NCBI RefSeq assembly: GCF_006439025.1
Contig: NZ_RCYZ01000006.1
Coordinates: forward strand, 297,655-361,654
DNA length: 64,000 nucleotides
Reading direction: 5' to 3'
From: Hymenobacter nivis
GTDB lineage: Bacteria > Bacteroidota > Bacteroidia > Cytophagales > Hymenobacteraceae
Part shown: positions 17,415 through 25,540 of the stretch, piece after piece
How the letters are laid out: every line of letters begins with the position of its first letter
Position numbering within the stretch: position 1 is the first letter of the stretch
Translations under genes and position numbers: made by a program
Notes under the pieces: generated by a model
What the model saw: the letters and a program-made list of their open reading frames with translations, nothing else
Told to the model about the DNA's origin: nothing
Database searches by the model: none

Positions 17415-18044
17415 TTATGCGTAGCTCAGCGTCTTGGCCAACAGGCCCGCCCGCGAGTTGACGCCCAGCTTGCGGTACACTTGCCGCACGTAGGTGCGCA
17501 CCGTATCGAGGCTCAGGCACAGCTGGTCGGCAATACCCTGGTAGCTGAGCCCGGCGCTCAGCCCGCGCAGCACCTGCTGCTCGCGCACCGTGAGGTCGGC
17601 CGGCAGCGCGGGCAGCAGGGCCGGGTACAAGTGGTGCGTCAGGAGCTGGGCCACCTGGGGCCTTATAACCAGGCCGCCCGCCGCCGCCACCAGCAGCGAC
17701 TGCTTGAGCAGGGGCAGGGGAGCCAGGTATTCGAGGTAGCCCGCCGCACCCTCGCGCAGGGCCTCCACCACGCACTCAGCTTGTCGGGGGCCGCTCAGAA
17801 TGAATAGGGTTACCTCAGGCAGCCGCTGGCGCAGGTCGGCCAGCCCCGTCAGGCCCGAGCAGCCCGGTAGCTGAATATTGGCCAGCACCAGGCGCGGCTT
17901 GGTCGCCAGCTGCTTTAGCCCCGCCAAAAACTCCTGATGCGAGCCCACGCACAGCACGCACGCAAACTCGGGCTGGGCGCTCAAATACTGCCACAGCACT
18001 TCGCGGCGGGCCGGTTCTACTTCAATAATGCCAAGGGCTATCAT
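17415..18044 (-). CDS. Atypical receiver / LuxR-type transcription factor
   Basis: A 209-aa protein with a response-regulator fold and a LuxR helix-turn-helix. The start at 18044 (MIALGIIEVEPARRE) aligns with receiver domains; the longer frame to 18116 adds unlikely residues. The phospho-acceptor aspartate is replaced by N56 (VLANIQLPG where relatives read LLDINLPG), and the acidic pocket near residue 10 is reduced to single Glu residues. The output domain is intact (LTVREQQVLRGLSAGLSYQGIADQLCLSLDTVRTYVRQVYRKLGV). It is probably a phosphorylation-independent regulator. No kinase gene is nearby. Confidence 0.82.
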   Translation of the reverse strand: MIALGIIEVEPARREVLWQYLSAQPEFACVLCVGSHQEFLAGLKQLATKPRLVLANIQLPGCSGLTGLADLRQRLPEVTLFILSGPRQAECVVEALREGAAGYLEYLAPLPLLKQSLLVAAAGGLVIRPQVAQLLTHHLYPALLPALPADLTVREQQVLRGLSAGLSYQGIADQLCLSLDTVRTYVRQVYRKLGVNSRAGLLAKTLSYA

Positions 18045-18647
18045 CTGGTGGGGAGGGGTAGCCCGGTTATCATGCCCACTCCCCACCGTCGGGAGGTGCG
18101 CTGCTGGCGGGCCCACCGCTAGGGAAGGGTAGGGTATTGAATGGAAATTGCGGGACTACTCGGCCAAGGGTATTCCGCTACTAGGTATGGGCCCCAACAA
18201 AAACTCGCCCCTGCTGTCGGGGACGGCTATGGTTATGGGCAGCTGGCCCCCGCGTTGGCCTCCTGGGCTGGGCAAGCACGGTGCCTGCCCAGCCGAGTGC
18301 GCGCGAAACTGCAGCAGCAGTCCTTAACTAAGCCTGGGTTCACAGCTGGGAAGAAAAAGGGTAGCGGCTCGACGGCCCTTGGCTGCCAGCCTCATCTGTA
18401 GCAAGAAGTATCTGGCTAGCCAATGGGTGGTTGGCACTGCAAAACTGCACGCCCCCAGTAGCCAACCCTGTTAAATGCTCGCCAATCTGCGGACAGTGCC
18501 ACAGATTGGCAGTTGAGCCTTCAATTTTGGCAGGCATTCTGCAATCCTGCTGCCGCCACTTCACTGGCAAGTACCCTTTCAACTACCTCGTCGGGCGCGG
18601 TGAAGGACTGGTTGAGGCCCCGGCTTGCTTGCTGGCTGCTTCCCTAT
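18045..18647. other. Non-coding or decayed stretch
   Basis: About 600 bp with no convincing gene. Short open frames on both strands have neither start context nor recognisable domains. The stretch lies between the atypical regulator and a broken AraC gene and is probably decayed DNA plus the regulator's promoter. Confidence 0.3.
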
Positions 18648-19724
18648 TCAGGCCGGATAGTCGGCGGGGCGCCGGCCAAAGCGCTCGGTGTAGAGGGTCG
18701 CAAAATACCGGGAGCTGGCAAAACCCACCGCTTCGGCTACCTGCGTCACCGAGCCAAATCTGCCAGCTTCCAACAAGAGCCGGGCTTGGTCTAGGCGCAG
18801 CGCGCGCAGCCACGCGGCCGGCGTGCGGCCGGCCAGCTCGCCCAGGCGGCGATAGAGCGTGCGCTCGCTCAGGCACAGCAAGCGGGCAAGCTCTGGGGGC
18901 CCAAACCGTTCGTCGGCCAGGTGGTCGCTCGCCTGGGCCTGCCAGCGGGCTAGCTGCGCATTCCCCCGAGCTTCCAACAGGCGCCGGGCCTGGTCCAGGC
19001 GCAGCGCGCGCAGCCACGCCGCCGGCGTGTGGCCGGCCAGCTCGCCCAGGCGGCGATAAAGCGTGCGCCCGCTCAGGCACAGCAAGCGGGCAAGTTCTGG
19101 GGGCCCAAACTGTTCGTCGGCCAAGTGTTCGCTCGCCTGGGCCTGCCAGCGGGCTAGCTGCGCATCCCCCCCTGGGCGTAGCGCCACCACGGGCGCTGGG
19201 GCAACGGTGGACGTGGCCCAGCTAGGGGGGGCGGCCGGAGAGTCCGCCGCCACCGCGGCCGGCAGTGTGCCGCCGAGCGATGAGACAAGTTGGTGTCCCG
19301 CTTCAGTTGCCCACCCCGCAGGGCCGTTGCTGGGTTGCCGCTGCAGCCAGGCATACGCGGAAGCCAGCTCGTCGAAGGTGCACACGACGGGGGCCTCAAT
19401 CTGGAGCACAAAGCCTTCGGTGAGGCGCGGCGAGGCCAACTGCTGGGGCAGTACCCAGGCCAGGACCTGCAACCCGGCGGCATGCATCTGGGCCAGCCAG
19501 TCCAGGCTCCGCGCCTAGAGCTGCATCGTGGTGCGCGTGATGCCTGAATTGTCATTCAGAATTCTCGCGCAGGGAAACGCCCGCAGCGTATCCAGCATGA
19601 GCGCACACGCGGCCCAGGAGGAAGCGGGATCGTGCTCACCCTTCCACTCGACATACTGCCACTGGTTATCGAAGTCGTAGCTGATGGAAAGGCCAGGCGT
19701 ATCGACGAGCGGGCACAAGGGCAT
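18648..19724 (-). pseudogene. STAS-like domain fused to AraC regulator, interrupted by TAG
   Basis: One continuous frame of 359 codons broken by TAG at 19515-19517. The N-part (from 19724) reads ISYDFDNQWQYVEWKGEHD and ALMLDTLRAFPCARILNDNS. After the stop it continues SLDWLAQMHAAGLQVLAWVLP and VVCTFDELASAYAWLQ, the second half of the same STAS/SpoIIAA-like fold seen in many Hymenobacter proteins. An AraC DNA-binding part follows, in which the first helix-turn-helix is present twice (see 18767-19169). The end ADYPA follows the canonical second AraC helix-turn-helix (FGSVTQVAEAVGFASSRYFATLYTERFGRRP when read as separate blocks around residues 310-350). An ATG at 19487 could make a truncated regulator. 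Confidence 0.72.
18767..19169. repeat. 204-bp tandem duplication inside the AraC gene
   Basis: Copy 1 (18767-18962) and copy 2 (18971-19169) are nearly identical at a period of 204 bp, which is 68 codons, so the frame is kept. Each copy encodes QLARWQAQAS, FGPPELARLLCLS and RTLYRRLGELAG. The few differences are scattered (for example SE/SG and RT/HT), so the event is fairly recent. Confidence 0.9.
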
Positions 19725-20320
19725 GGGCCAAGGAGTGGGGGCTGGAAGAGGTAGCTAAAAAAGGCAGCGTCAAAAATACACTGGTGCGTTGACCTGACCC
19801 CGAATGAGTTTGTCTGTGCCCAATAGTAGGAGAATCCTACCATCTTCACTCGTGACCCAACCTAGCTCACCTTGGGGTTATTCATCTATTAGACAATGCG
19901 TTGCGGGTTACTGGGCTTTTATAAAGTTTATATGATTGAATAATAGACATCCAAAAAAGGACCTTATTCTGGAGGGCTTTCGACCCCGCCCAATCGGCCA
20001 GGAAACGCAGGTTTTACGGACCGTTTTCCGCACAGTTTTTTTGAGGGCTTGGGGTTCACGAAACTCATCCTTGCGGAGGCGTTTTATAAACTCATTAACT
20101 GAACCAGAACTGAACCAGTTTTTTGAAATCCGACTGCCTTACTGGCTGCTAAAATGGGTTGGTCAGCGGCTGTTCAGTGAAAGGAGGATTATGTCAGCCC
20201 ACTGGTCGCGCTAAGGCTACCTTCGCGCTGGCCTCTACGGGGAGGGTAACAAGCTCTTTGCTGGTAATAAACGGGCCCTAGTGCCTCATTTTGGGAAGTT
20301 TATAAAAATAAACACCCGCC
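19725..20320. other. Non-coding or decayed stretch
   Basis: About 600 bp without a gene I can support. One frame at 19936-20214 begins at TTG and gives no recognisable domain. A local repeat near 20098-20118 (GAACCAGAACTGAACCAG) is visible. Base composition is mixed, consistent with old mobile-element debris. Confidence 0.3.
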
Positions 20321-20357
20321 AAAAAGCCGCTACGGCCCGGCAGGTGCAGCGGCTTTT
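20321..20357 (-). terminator. Intrinsic terminator
   Basis: Arms AAAAGCCGCT (within 20321-20331) and AGCGGCTTTT (20348-20357) pair perfectly. Read on the minus strand the stem is followed by TTTTT, and it lies 23 bp past the stop of the small gene at 20380-20646. Confidence 0.7.
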
Positions 20358-20379
20358 CGAGGGAGGCAATCCCTGGGGC

Positions 20380-20646
20380 TTACCCGGCGTCGCCAGACCC
20401 GGAAACGGTGGGCGCTGGGGCTTGGCGGGCCCGGGCCAAAGCCCGCAGCCGGCAAGCGTCGCGGTGCAACGCCGTGGCCGCGCGGGTCACCTGCTCGTTC
20501 AGTTCCACGCCTGGCAGGGCCCCACCCAGCACGCTGATGACCGCGAGGCAGGCCAGGGCGAGCCCCGCCGCGAGCAGCGCGGCCGCCCGGAACAACAGAT
20601 GAGCGTAGAACGGGAGCAGGGGCATAGGGCGGGGCGGCAAAAGCAA
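20380..20646 (-). CDS. Small putative membrane protein, 88 aa
   Basis: A small protein with one long hydrophobic segment (LLFRAAALLAAGLALACLAVISVLGG across two blocks, about residues 17-42). A charged tail follows, with LNEQVTRAATALHRDACRLRALARAR. No family recognised. The downstream terminator on the same strand supports a real transcript, and the next upstream gene (STN protein) has the same direction. Confidence 0.45.
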   Translation of the reverse strand: MLLPPRPMPLLPFYAHLLFRAAALLAAGLALACLAVISVLGGALPGVELNEQVTRAATALHRDACRLRALARARQAPAPTVSGSGDAG

Positions 20647-20768
20647 AAAGGGGCGTCTTTCAGGCGGGCCAAGATATGAAAGAAAGGGAGACCAGCACCC
20701 GGGCGCGGGTGGCCGTGTCCACCTGGTTGGTCAGCCTAACAGAACTTGCGTTCAGGAAAACGGTAGTC

Positions 20769-21140
20769 CTAGCGGGCGGGCATGCGGGCGACCTCCATCA
20801 GGTCGGGCGTTTCGCGCACGATGCGCAGGGCTGTGCCGCGCAGGGCCACGCGCAGGGCCTGCCGGCGCGTGAGCCGGCCGCGCACGGGCTGCACGGGCAC
20901 GTTGACCAGCGTGCGGTCGGGGTAGCGGATGAAGCAGCCCGTGGCGTGGGCGATGGCCCGGGCGGTTTCGTCGAAGCGTTGGGCGGGCAGGTTGTAGACC
21001 ACCTGCTGGTCGCACCGCCCCAGGGCGATGCGGGCGCGGGCCGGCGGCGAGGGGGCGGCGTGTTGGGCCTGGGCCCGCGGAGAAGCGGCCAGGCACGGGA
21101 CCAGGAGCCCCAGGCAAGAAAGAAGGCGGAGCGAAAGCAT
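20769..21140 (-). CDS. Stand-alone STN (secretin/TonB short N-terminal) domain protein
   Basis: A 123-aa exported protein. I chose the ATG at 21140 because it gives a signal peptide (MLSLRLLSCLGLLVPCLAAS). The mature part matches the STN domain: VVYNLPAQRFDETARAIAHATGCFIRYP, then VPVQPVRGRLTRRQALRVALRGTALRIV. STN domains usually sit at the N-terminus of TonB-dependent receptors or secretins and contact FecR-type anti-sigma factors. Here the plug and barrel are missing. It may be a remnant of a FecA-like receptor, or a free signalling domain; no FecR or ECF sigma gene is nearby. Confidence 0.68.
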   Translation of the reverse strand: MLSLRLLSCLGLLVPCLAASPRAQAQHAAPSPPARARIALGRCDQQVVYNLPAQRFDETARAIAHATGCFIRYPDRTLVNVPVQPVRGRLTRRQALRVALRGTALRIVRETPDLMEVARMPAR

Positions 21141-21481
21141 GCGCGAAAGTAGCCCGCGGCCAGGGGCGAGGCCTTTGGGAAGCGGGCCACAAGCGGCGCA
21201 TCGGTTTACTTGAACGGTGGTTTTTGTGCTTGTCACGTTCCTTAAACGAAGAATAAGAAGACGTGACAAGCGGCCTTTATTCCCTTTGCGTGAGTCAGTC
21301 GTTACTAAAATATAGAAGGGCTTTGGTCTTATTTAAACCACCACTATGTTAGATAGTAAAATACCCTGCGCCTAGTGGGAGCTAATATTCAACTTGGGAG
21401 AGTGGAAATTTATAACAGAAGCCTTTTTCAGCTTTCCAGCCTCCAACAGCGCACTTGTGTAACCCATTTTATGAGTCAAAA

Positions 21482-21523
21482 CAAAATCAGCCACCCATCT
21501 TTGCAGATAAGTGGCTGATTTTG
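21482..21523. terminator. Hairpin next to the tRNA fragment
   Basis: A perfect 13-bp stem (21482-21494 with 21511-21523, core AATCAGCCAC / GTGGCTGATT) flanked by A/T runs. It sits just outside the left att repeat and has a close counterpart beside the intact tRNA at 60754-60783. It was probably the original terminator of the chromosomal tRNA-Gly gene. Confidence 0.7.
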
Positions 21524-21526
21524 AAT

Positions 21527-21572
21527 GAGCGAGAAACGAGGTTCGAACTCGCGACCCTCAGCTTGGGAAGCT
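21527..21572 (-). repeat. Left attachment repeat (attL): tRNA-Gly 3' fragment
   Basis: 46 bp identical to 60793-60838. It corresponds to the 3' half of tRNA-Gly from the anticodon arm to the acceptor end. The 5' half of the tRNA is missing here. It marks the left end of the island; the integrase gene begins 155 bp inside. Confidence 0.93.
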
Positions 21573-21686
21573 ATGATACAGACTTTATCATGGTTACCCA
21601 CCATTCATCAAAAGTGCTTTTACATACTCTAAAACACATGTTATCTTGTTAGCGTTTATCAGGAACAACTCGTTTTCTACTACATT

Positions 21687-21720
21687 TGTGTAAACCGCAG
21701 TGTAAACCGCCAGCGGTTTA
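21687..21720. promoter_or_regulatory. Probable integrase arm-type sites and palindrome
   Basis: TGTGTAAACC at 21687-21696 and GTGTAAACC at 21700-21708 are direct repeats. The second overlaps an 18-bp palindrome, TAAACCGC-CA-GCGGTTTA (21703-21720), which ends 6 bp before the integrase ATG. Related TGTGTAAACC and GTAAACC copies occur at the right end (60722-60743). Binding by the integrase, and self-repression through the palindrome, are inferences. Confidence 0.55.
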
Positions 21721-21726
21721 CCTACT

Positions 21727-23109
21727 ATGAGCAAGACCACCGACCATAAGGAAGGCAAAGCGGCCGTGAAGGTCATCTACTTCCCCAGCAAGACCCTGGC
21801 AGATGGCTCCCATCCTTTTCTGGTTCGTATTACAAAGGACCGGAAGCGCAAGTACATTGCTACGGGTTTATCCTTGCTGCCCCGGTACTGGAACGCGGAA
21901 AAGAGCAACTACCGCGATGCTATTCGCAAAAGTTATCCTGAGCCCTATCGGGAGCAGTTGATAAAGGACCTTACCGACTGGGAGGCAAAATACAGCGAGG
22001 CGGCCAACACGCTGGCCAGCGCCGACGAACAACACGACGCGCCGGCTGTGGCCGCCAAAGCCATTGAGGGCCGCAAGGCAGCGCGGCGCATAAAGCTGCT
22101 GGCCTACTGTGATGAGCTGAGCGCGGGCTACCTCAAAACTGGACAAGCCGGCAACGCGACGGTGTACCGTGACTTGCGCAACCAGCTGGCGAAGTTCGTC
22201 GCGTCTCAAGCCAATGCGCCCGCGCCACCCACTGGCCGGGGTCAAGCCGACGCCTGGACCGCTTGGATAAATCGATATGACGTACCTCTAGACCGAGTGA
22301 ATGTGCAGTTCTGCACCGAGTGGGAGCAAACGCTACGCGCTACGGGCATAAAGGAAATAACCTTGTCACTGCGCTTTAGGACGCTCAGGGCAGTACTTAA
22401 TCAAGCCATAGCGGCCGGGCTGGTGAAGCCCACGGCCTACCCTTTCGCCCGCACCGTAGCCGAAAAGCACAAGCTGCAAGTCGGCAAGTTTGACGTGAGC
22501 ACGGGCAAGCGGGCGATTAGCCGCGACGAGCTGCGCAACCTGGAAGCCCTAACACCGGTTACCGACAGGCAACGGCTCGCAAAAGACGTGTTTCTGTTCT
22601 CATTTTACGGAGGTGGCATCAACTTCGTGGATTTGGCCCAACTGCGTTGGCGTGACCTGAGCGGGGTCGCCTTGAGCACCGGTCATGCTGACCGCTTGCA
22701 CTATGTGCGCCAGAAGACGGGTGGCAAGTTCTCATTGCGGCTGTTGGCACCCGCTGCCGCCATCGTGGGCGCTTACCGGCCGTTCACCTTTGCTACGCCC
22801 GACAGCTACGTGTTCCCAGTGCTGGATTCGGCCAAGCACGTCAGCCCCGCTCAGGTAATGAATCGGCTGCACAAGGTGCTTGGGCAAGTGAACTCCGACC
22901 TAAAAACGCTGGGGCAACTTGCTGGCATCGCCATCCCCCTCACTACCTACGTAGCTCGGCACACTTTCGCCACCACGCTGCGCATGAGTGGGGCCGGTAC
23001 GGCGGTTATCTCGCAGGCGATGGGACACAAGACCGAAGCCATTACGACAGTGTACCTCGACAGCTTTGCGTCTGATTTAATTGACACGGCTTTTGAAGGG
23101 CTGCTGTAA
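21727..23109 (+). CDS. Site-specific tyrosine recombinase (island integrase)
   Basis: A 460-aa phage-type integrase of the Bacteroidota class. An arm-binding domain (about 12-60, VKVIYFPSKTLADGSHPFLV) and a SAM-like core-binding domain (about 125-235) precede the catalytic domain. The latter shows YVARHTFATTL (Arg II, His) and the nucleophile Tyr in TVYLDSF near residue 446. At the Arg I position, where relatives read YxRGxNF, this protein has YGGGINF (Gly296). Loss or relocation of Arg I is known in some Bacteroides integrases, so it need not be inactive. Its place beside attL makes it the likely enzyme for integration into tRNA-Gly. Confidence 0.92.
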   Translation: MSKTTDHKEGKAAVKVIYFPSKTLADGSHPFLVRITKDRKRKYIATGLSLLPRYWNAEKSNYRDAIRKSYPEPYREQLIKDLTDWEAKYSEAANTLASADEQHDAPAVAAKAIEGRKAARRIKLLAYCDELSAGYLKTGQAGNATVYRDLRNQLAKFVASQANAPAPPTGRGQADAWTAWINRYDVPLDRVNVQFCTEWEQTLRATGIKEITLSLRFRTLRAVLNQAIAAGLVKPTAYPFARTVAEKHKLQVGKFDVSTGKRAISRDELRNLEALTPVTDRQRLAKDVFLFSFYGGGINFVDLAQLRWRDLSGVALSTGHADRLHYVRQKTGGKFSLRLLAPAAAIVGAYRPFTFATPDSYVFPVLDSAKHVSPAQVMNRLHKVLGQVNSDLKTLGQLAGIAIPLTTYVARHTFATTLRMSGAGTAVISQAMGHKTEAITTVYLDSFASDLIDTAFEGLL

Positions 23110-23484
23110 ATGTCCCGCTCTTGACTGAATAGGTGCAGCGCCGTCTGAGTAAGCCAATACGGGTAGTATCTGGCTCCCATATCTTCGACCATTTCAATCG
23201 GGATGAAGGCTAACTGCCGACGTTGATGCCGTGGTGCACAGGCCAGACAATCCTATCAGTGACTATACATGACTGCACTATGCACTGATGTAAAGGGCAG
23301 AACCTGTACTAACAGGTGCAAAATATTAGCGCCAGCTATCATCTGTTCTGTCTTGATAGGCATTGTAACAAGCTGATAGATAGTCCTGATAAATAAAAGT
23401 CGAAAAATAGACACTGGTGTACACCAGTGTACACCACCCAAGCAGCGGGTGCTTTGCAATCGTCAAACCAAAAACGATTACGCA
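23110..23484. promoter_or_regulatory. Integrase-excisionase intergenic region with 20-bp palindrome
   Basis: 375 bp without a gene. At 23411-23430 lies a perfect 20-bp palindrome (ACACTGGTGT/ACACCAGTGT), followed directly by another ACACCA. It is 54 bp before the excisionase-like start and is a likely operator or excision site. Confidence 0.55.
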
Positions 23485-23769
23485 ATGACAAACCCATTCG
23501 ACTTTTTAAATAATCGACTTGAAACGATTGAGGAGCTGCTCAAACGGCTGTTGCAGCAACGTAGTCCCGACGCAGCTCCTGCACTGGGCGGCATTGAGCT
23601 AGCACAGCAGGTCACGAGACTTTCCAAAGCGCGCCTCTATAACCTTGTATCCGCGCGGGGTATTCCTCACTCAAAAAGAGGTAATAAACTATATTTCAAC
23701 AGGGAAGAACTGTTGGAATGGGTAGCGGCTGGTAAGCGCAGTGAAAATAAAACGGTCACCAGCGCATGA
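23485..23769 (+). CDS. Excisionase-like helix-turn-helix protein
   Basis: A 94-aa DNA-binding protein. A helical N-terminus (NRLETIEELLKRLLQQ) is followed by a MerR/Xis-like winged helix of the HTH_17 type: LAQQVTRLSKARLYNLVSARGIPHSKRGNKLYFNREELLEWV given as consecutive blocks at about residues 39-80. Such proteins direct excision of elements next to tyrosine integrases in Bacteroidota. The ATG at 23485 is preferred to the in-frame upstream start because the extra residues are not conserved-looking. A 20-bp palindrome upstream may be its operator. Confidence 0.82.
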   Translation: MTNPFDFLNNRLETIEELLKRLLQQRSPDAAPALGGIELAQQVTRLSKARLYNLVSARGIPHSKRGNKLYFNREELLEWVAAGKRSENKTVTSA

Positions 23770-23860
23770 GCACCAGCGACCGGAATTTTTTGGATTTGCT
23801 TGGAAGGCAATTCAAAAGTACAACGCAGAGCGGAATTATTACCAGTGGAGGGGGAAACAA

Positions 23861-25459
23861 ATGCTGACCTTCTCTTCCGCTGAAAGCTACCAGGCCGAGA
23901 TTTTGGCTGATGCTGCCCGCTTGGCGGCTGCGCCAGCAGACCCTGCTCCCGGCTGGCCCAAACCGGCTGCCCTGAAGCCCCGGCTTCTTCCGGTGCCGCT
24001 ATTCGATATGGCATTGTTCCCGTCAACCCTACGGGCATCTCTACTTGATGTATCACGTCGGATGAGTTGCCCGCCCGATTGGCCCGCTGTGAGTCTACTG
24101 GTGACACTGGGTAGTTTGATAGGGAATCGGTGCGGTATCAGGCCCAAACAAATGGACACAAGCTGGTTGGAGGTCCCAAATCTTTGGGGTGCCATTGTGG
24201 CCGAACCATCTTCGCTGAAAACGCCGGCCTTAAATGCTGCCTTGTTGCCACTACAGCGGTTAGAGGATGCCGCCCGGAGGGAGTTCGACCAAAGCAATAG
24301 GCTTCATGAAGCCGCCGCTGAAGTATTGAAGGCTCGCAAAGAAGCTATCAAGAAAAAGCTGGCTAAGGCAGCTGATAAAGGTGATGAGCCCGAATTACAG
24401 CGGCTACAAATAGAATTGGCTGAACTTGAAGCTGTCGCGGCGCCTAAAGCCCGACGTTACATCGTCAACGACACTACCGTTGAAAAGCTGATAGAACTGC
24501 AAAATCAAAATCCGCACGGACTATTGATGTTCAGGGATGAATTGACCGGACTATTGATGAGCTGGGAAAAGCATGGCCGTGAGGGTGACCGGCAGTTTTT
24601 TCTCGAAGCCTGGACCGGAACCAGCGAGTACAGGTCCGACCGCATTGGCCGCGGCTCGCTTTATGTGCCCAGATGTTGTCTGGCGGTGCTAGGCGGAATT
24701 CAACCAGATAGGTTAGCTCAGTATCTGCATCAGACCTTGAATGGTGGCAATGATGGCATGACCCAGCGCTTTTCGCTGCTGGCGTGGCCTGACCCAGTTC
24801 GATACAACTATGTGGACGAAGTGCCAGACTTGTCGGGTCAGCTTGACGTCGTAGAACTACTACGCCGCCTCGACCAGTTCGACCCAGTGCAGCTCGGGGC
24901 TACCCTGCTGTCCGAGAATGCGATTCCGAGCTTCCAGTTCAGTGCAACGGCTCAGGAAGTGTTCGTTAGCTGGCTCATTGCTTGGCAACGAGACCTTGAA
25001 GACACTGATGAGGCTCCGGCGCTGGTTCAGCACTTGGCCAAGTATCGAAAATTATACCCAGCTCTTGCACTGTTATTCCACCTGATTCAGGTCGTCGGTG
25101 GTCAAGCCGCCAGCGGTCCTGTCAGTTCCGAAGCGGCTAAACTGGCGGGCCAATGGTGTACTTATTTCGCTGCTCATGCCCAACGCGTCTACACCTATGG
25201 AGCAGGTGTTGGAGGCGGGGTTGCAACTCTGGGCGAACGTATTAAAGAAAAGCAACTGCCTGACTGTTTCACGTTGCGTGACGTGCAGCGCAAAAACTGG
25301 CAAGGACTGAGCAATTATAGCTCTGTACGAGACGCCCTAGAGGGACTCGTTGAAGCGGATTGGATTAGGGAAGCTGCCCCAATGCCTGCTGCTGGCACAG
25401 GTCGTCCGCGGTCTGCCGCTTTCGAAGTAAACCCGCGCTTATTTCCCCCCATCGTTTGA
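23861..25459 (+). CDS. DUF3987 protein, replication/primase-associated
   Basis: A protein of about 532 aa typical of mobile elements with a primase-helicase-like region. The DUF3987 signature is present: WPAVSLLVTLGSLIGNRCGI, then VPNLWGAIVAEPSSLKTPAL in the P-loop-like position, a charged coiled coil (about 165-215), and LMFRDELTGLLMSWE, a Walker-B-like block. The end (FTLRDVQRKNW and LVEADWIRE) is a winged-helix-like tail. The start is uncertain: an in-frame extension to 23741 overlaps the excisionase gene, whereas the ATG at 23861 follows a purine-rich stretch. It probably works with the next gene in element replication. Confidence 0.8.
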   Translation: MLTFSSAESYQAEILADAARLAAAPADPAPGWPKPAALKPRLLPVPLFDMALFPSTLRASLLDVSRRMSCPPDWPAVSLLVTLGSLIGNRCGIRPKQMDTSWLEVPNLWGAIVAEPSSLKTPALNAALLPLQRLEDAARREFDQSNRLHEAAAEVLKARKEAIKKKLAKAADKGDEPELQRLQIELAELEAVAAPKARRYIVNDTTVEKLIELQNQNPHGLLMFRDELTGLLMSWEKHGREGDRQFFLEAWTGTSEYRSDRIGRGSLYVPRCCLAVLGGIQPDRLAQYLHQTLNGGNDGMTQRFSLLAWPDPVRYNYVDEVPDLSGQLDVVELLRRLDQFDPVQLGATLLSENAIPSFQFSATAQEVFVSWLIAWQRDLEDTDEAPALVQHLAKYRKLYPALALLFHLIQVVGGQAASGPVSSEAAKLAGQWCTYFAAHAQRVYTYGAGVGGGVATLGERIKEKQLPDCFTLRDVQRKNWQGLSNYSSVRDALEGLVEADWIREAAPMPAAGTGRPRSAAFEVNPRLFPPIV

Positions 25460-25462
25460 TTG

Positions 25463-25512
25463 CCTAGCTGACAAAACCGACGAAAACCATTCCGTCAGTT
25501 TTGTCAGCTAGG
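25463..25512. repeat. Long hairpin, copy A of a two-copy island palindrome
   Basis: A 20-bp stem with one G-T mismatch: the left arm runs 25463-25482 and the right arm 25493-25512, with a 10-nt loop. It contains GACAAAAC / GTTTTGTC followed by CGTC. A closely related hairpin lies at 59472-59517. It follows the stop of the DUF3987 gene by 3 bp but has no T-run, so it is not a standard terminator. Confidence 0.75.
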
Positions 25513-25540
25513 TGGTCGCTAAATTTTACTCAACACAAAA

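Noticed and set aside
19936..20214. Possible 92-aa gene
   Set aside because: TTG start, odd composition, no domain, within a decayed stretch.
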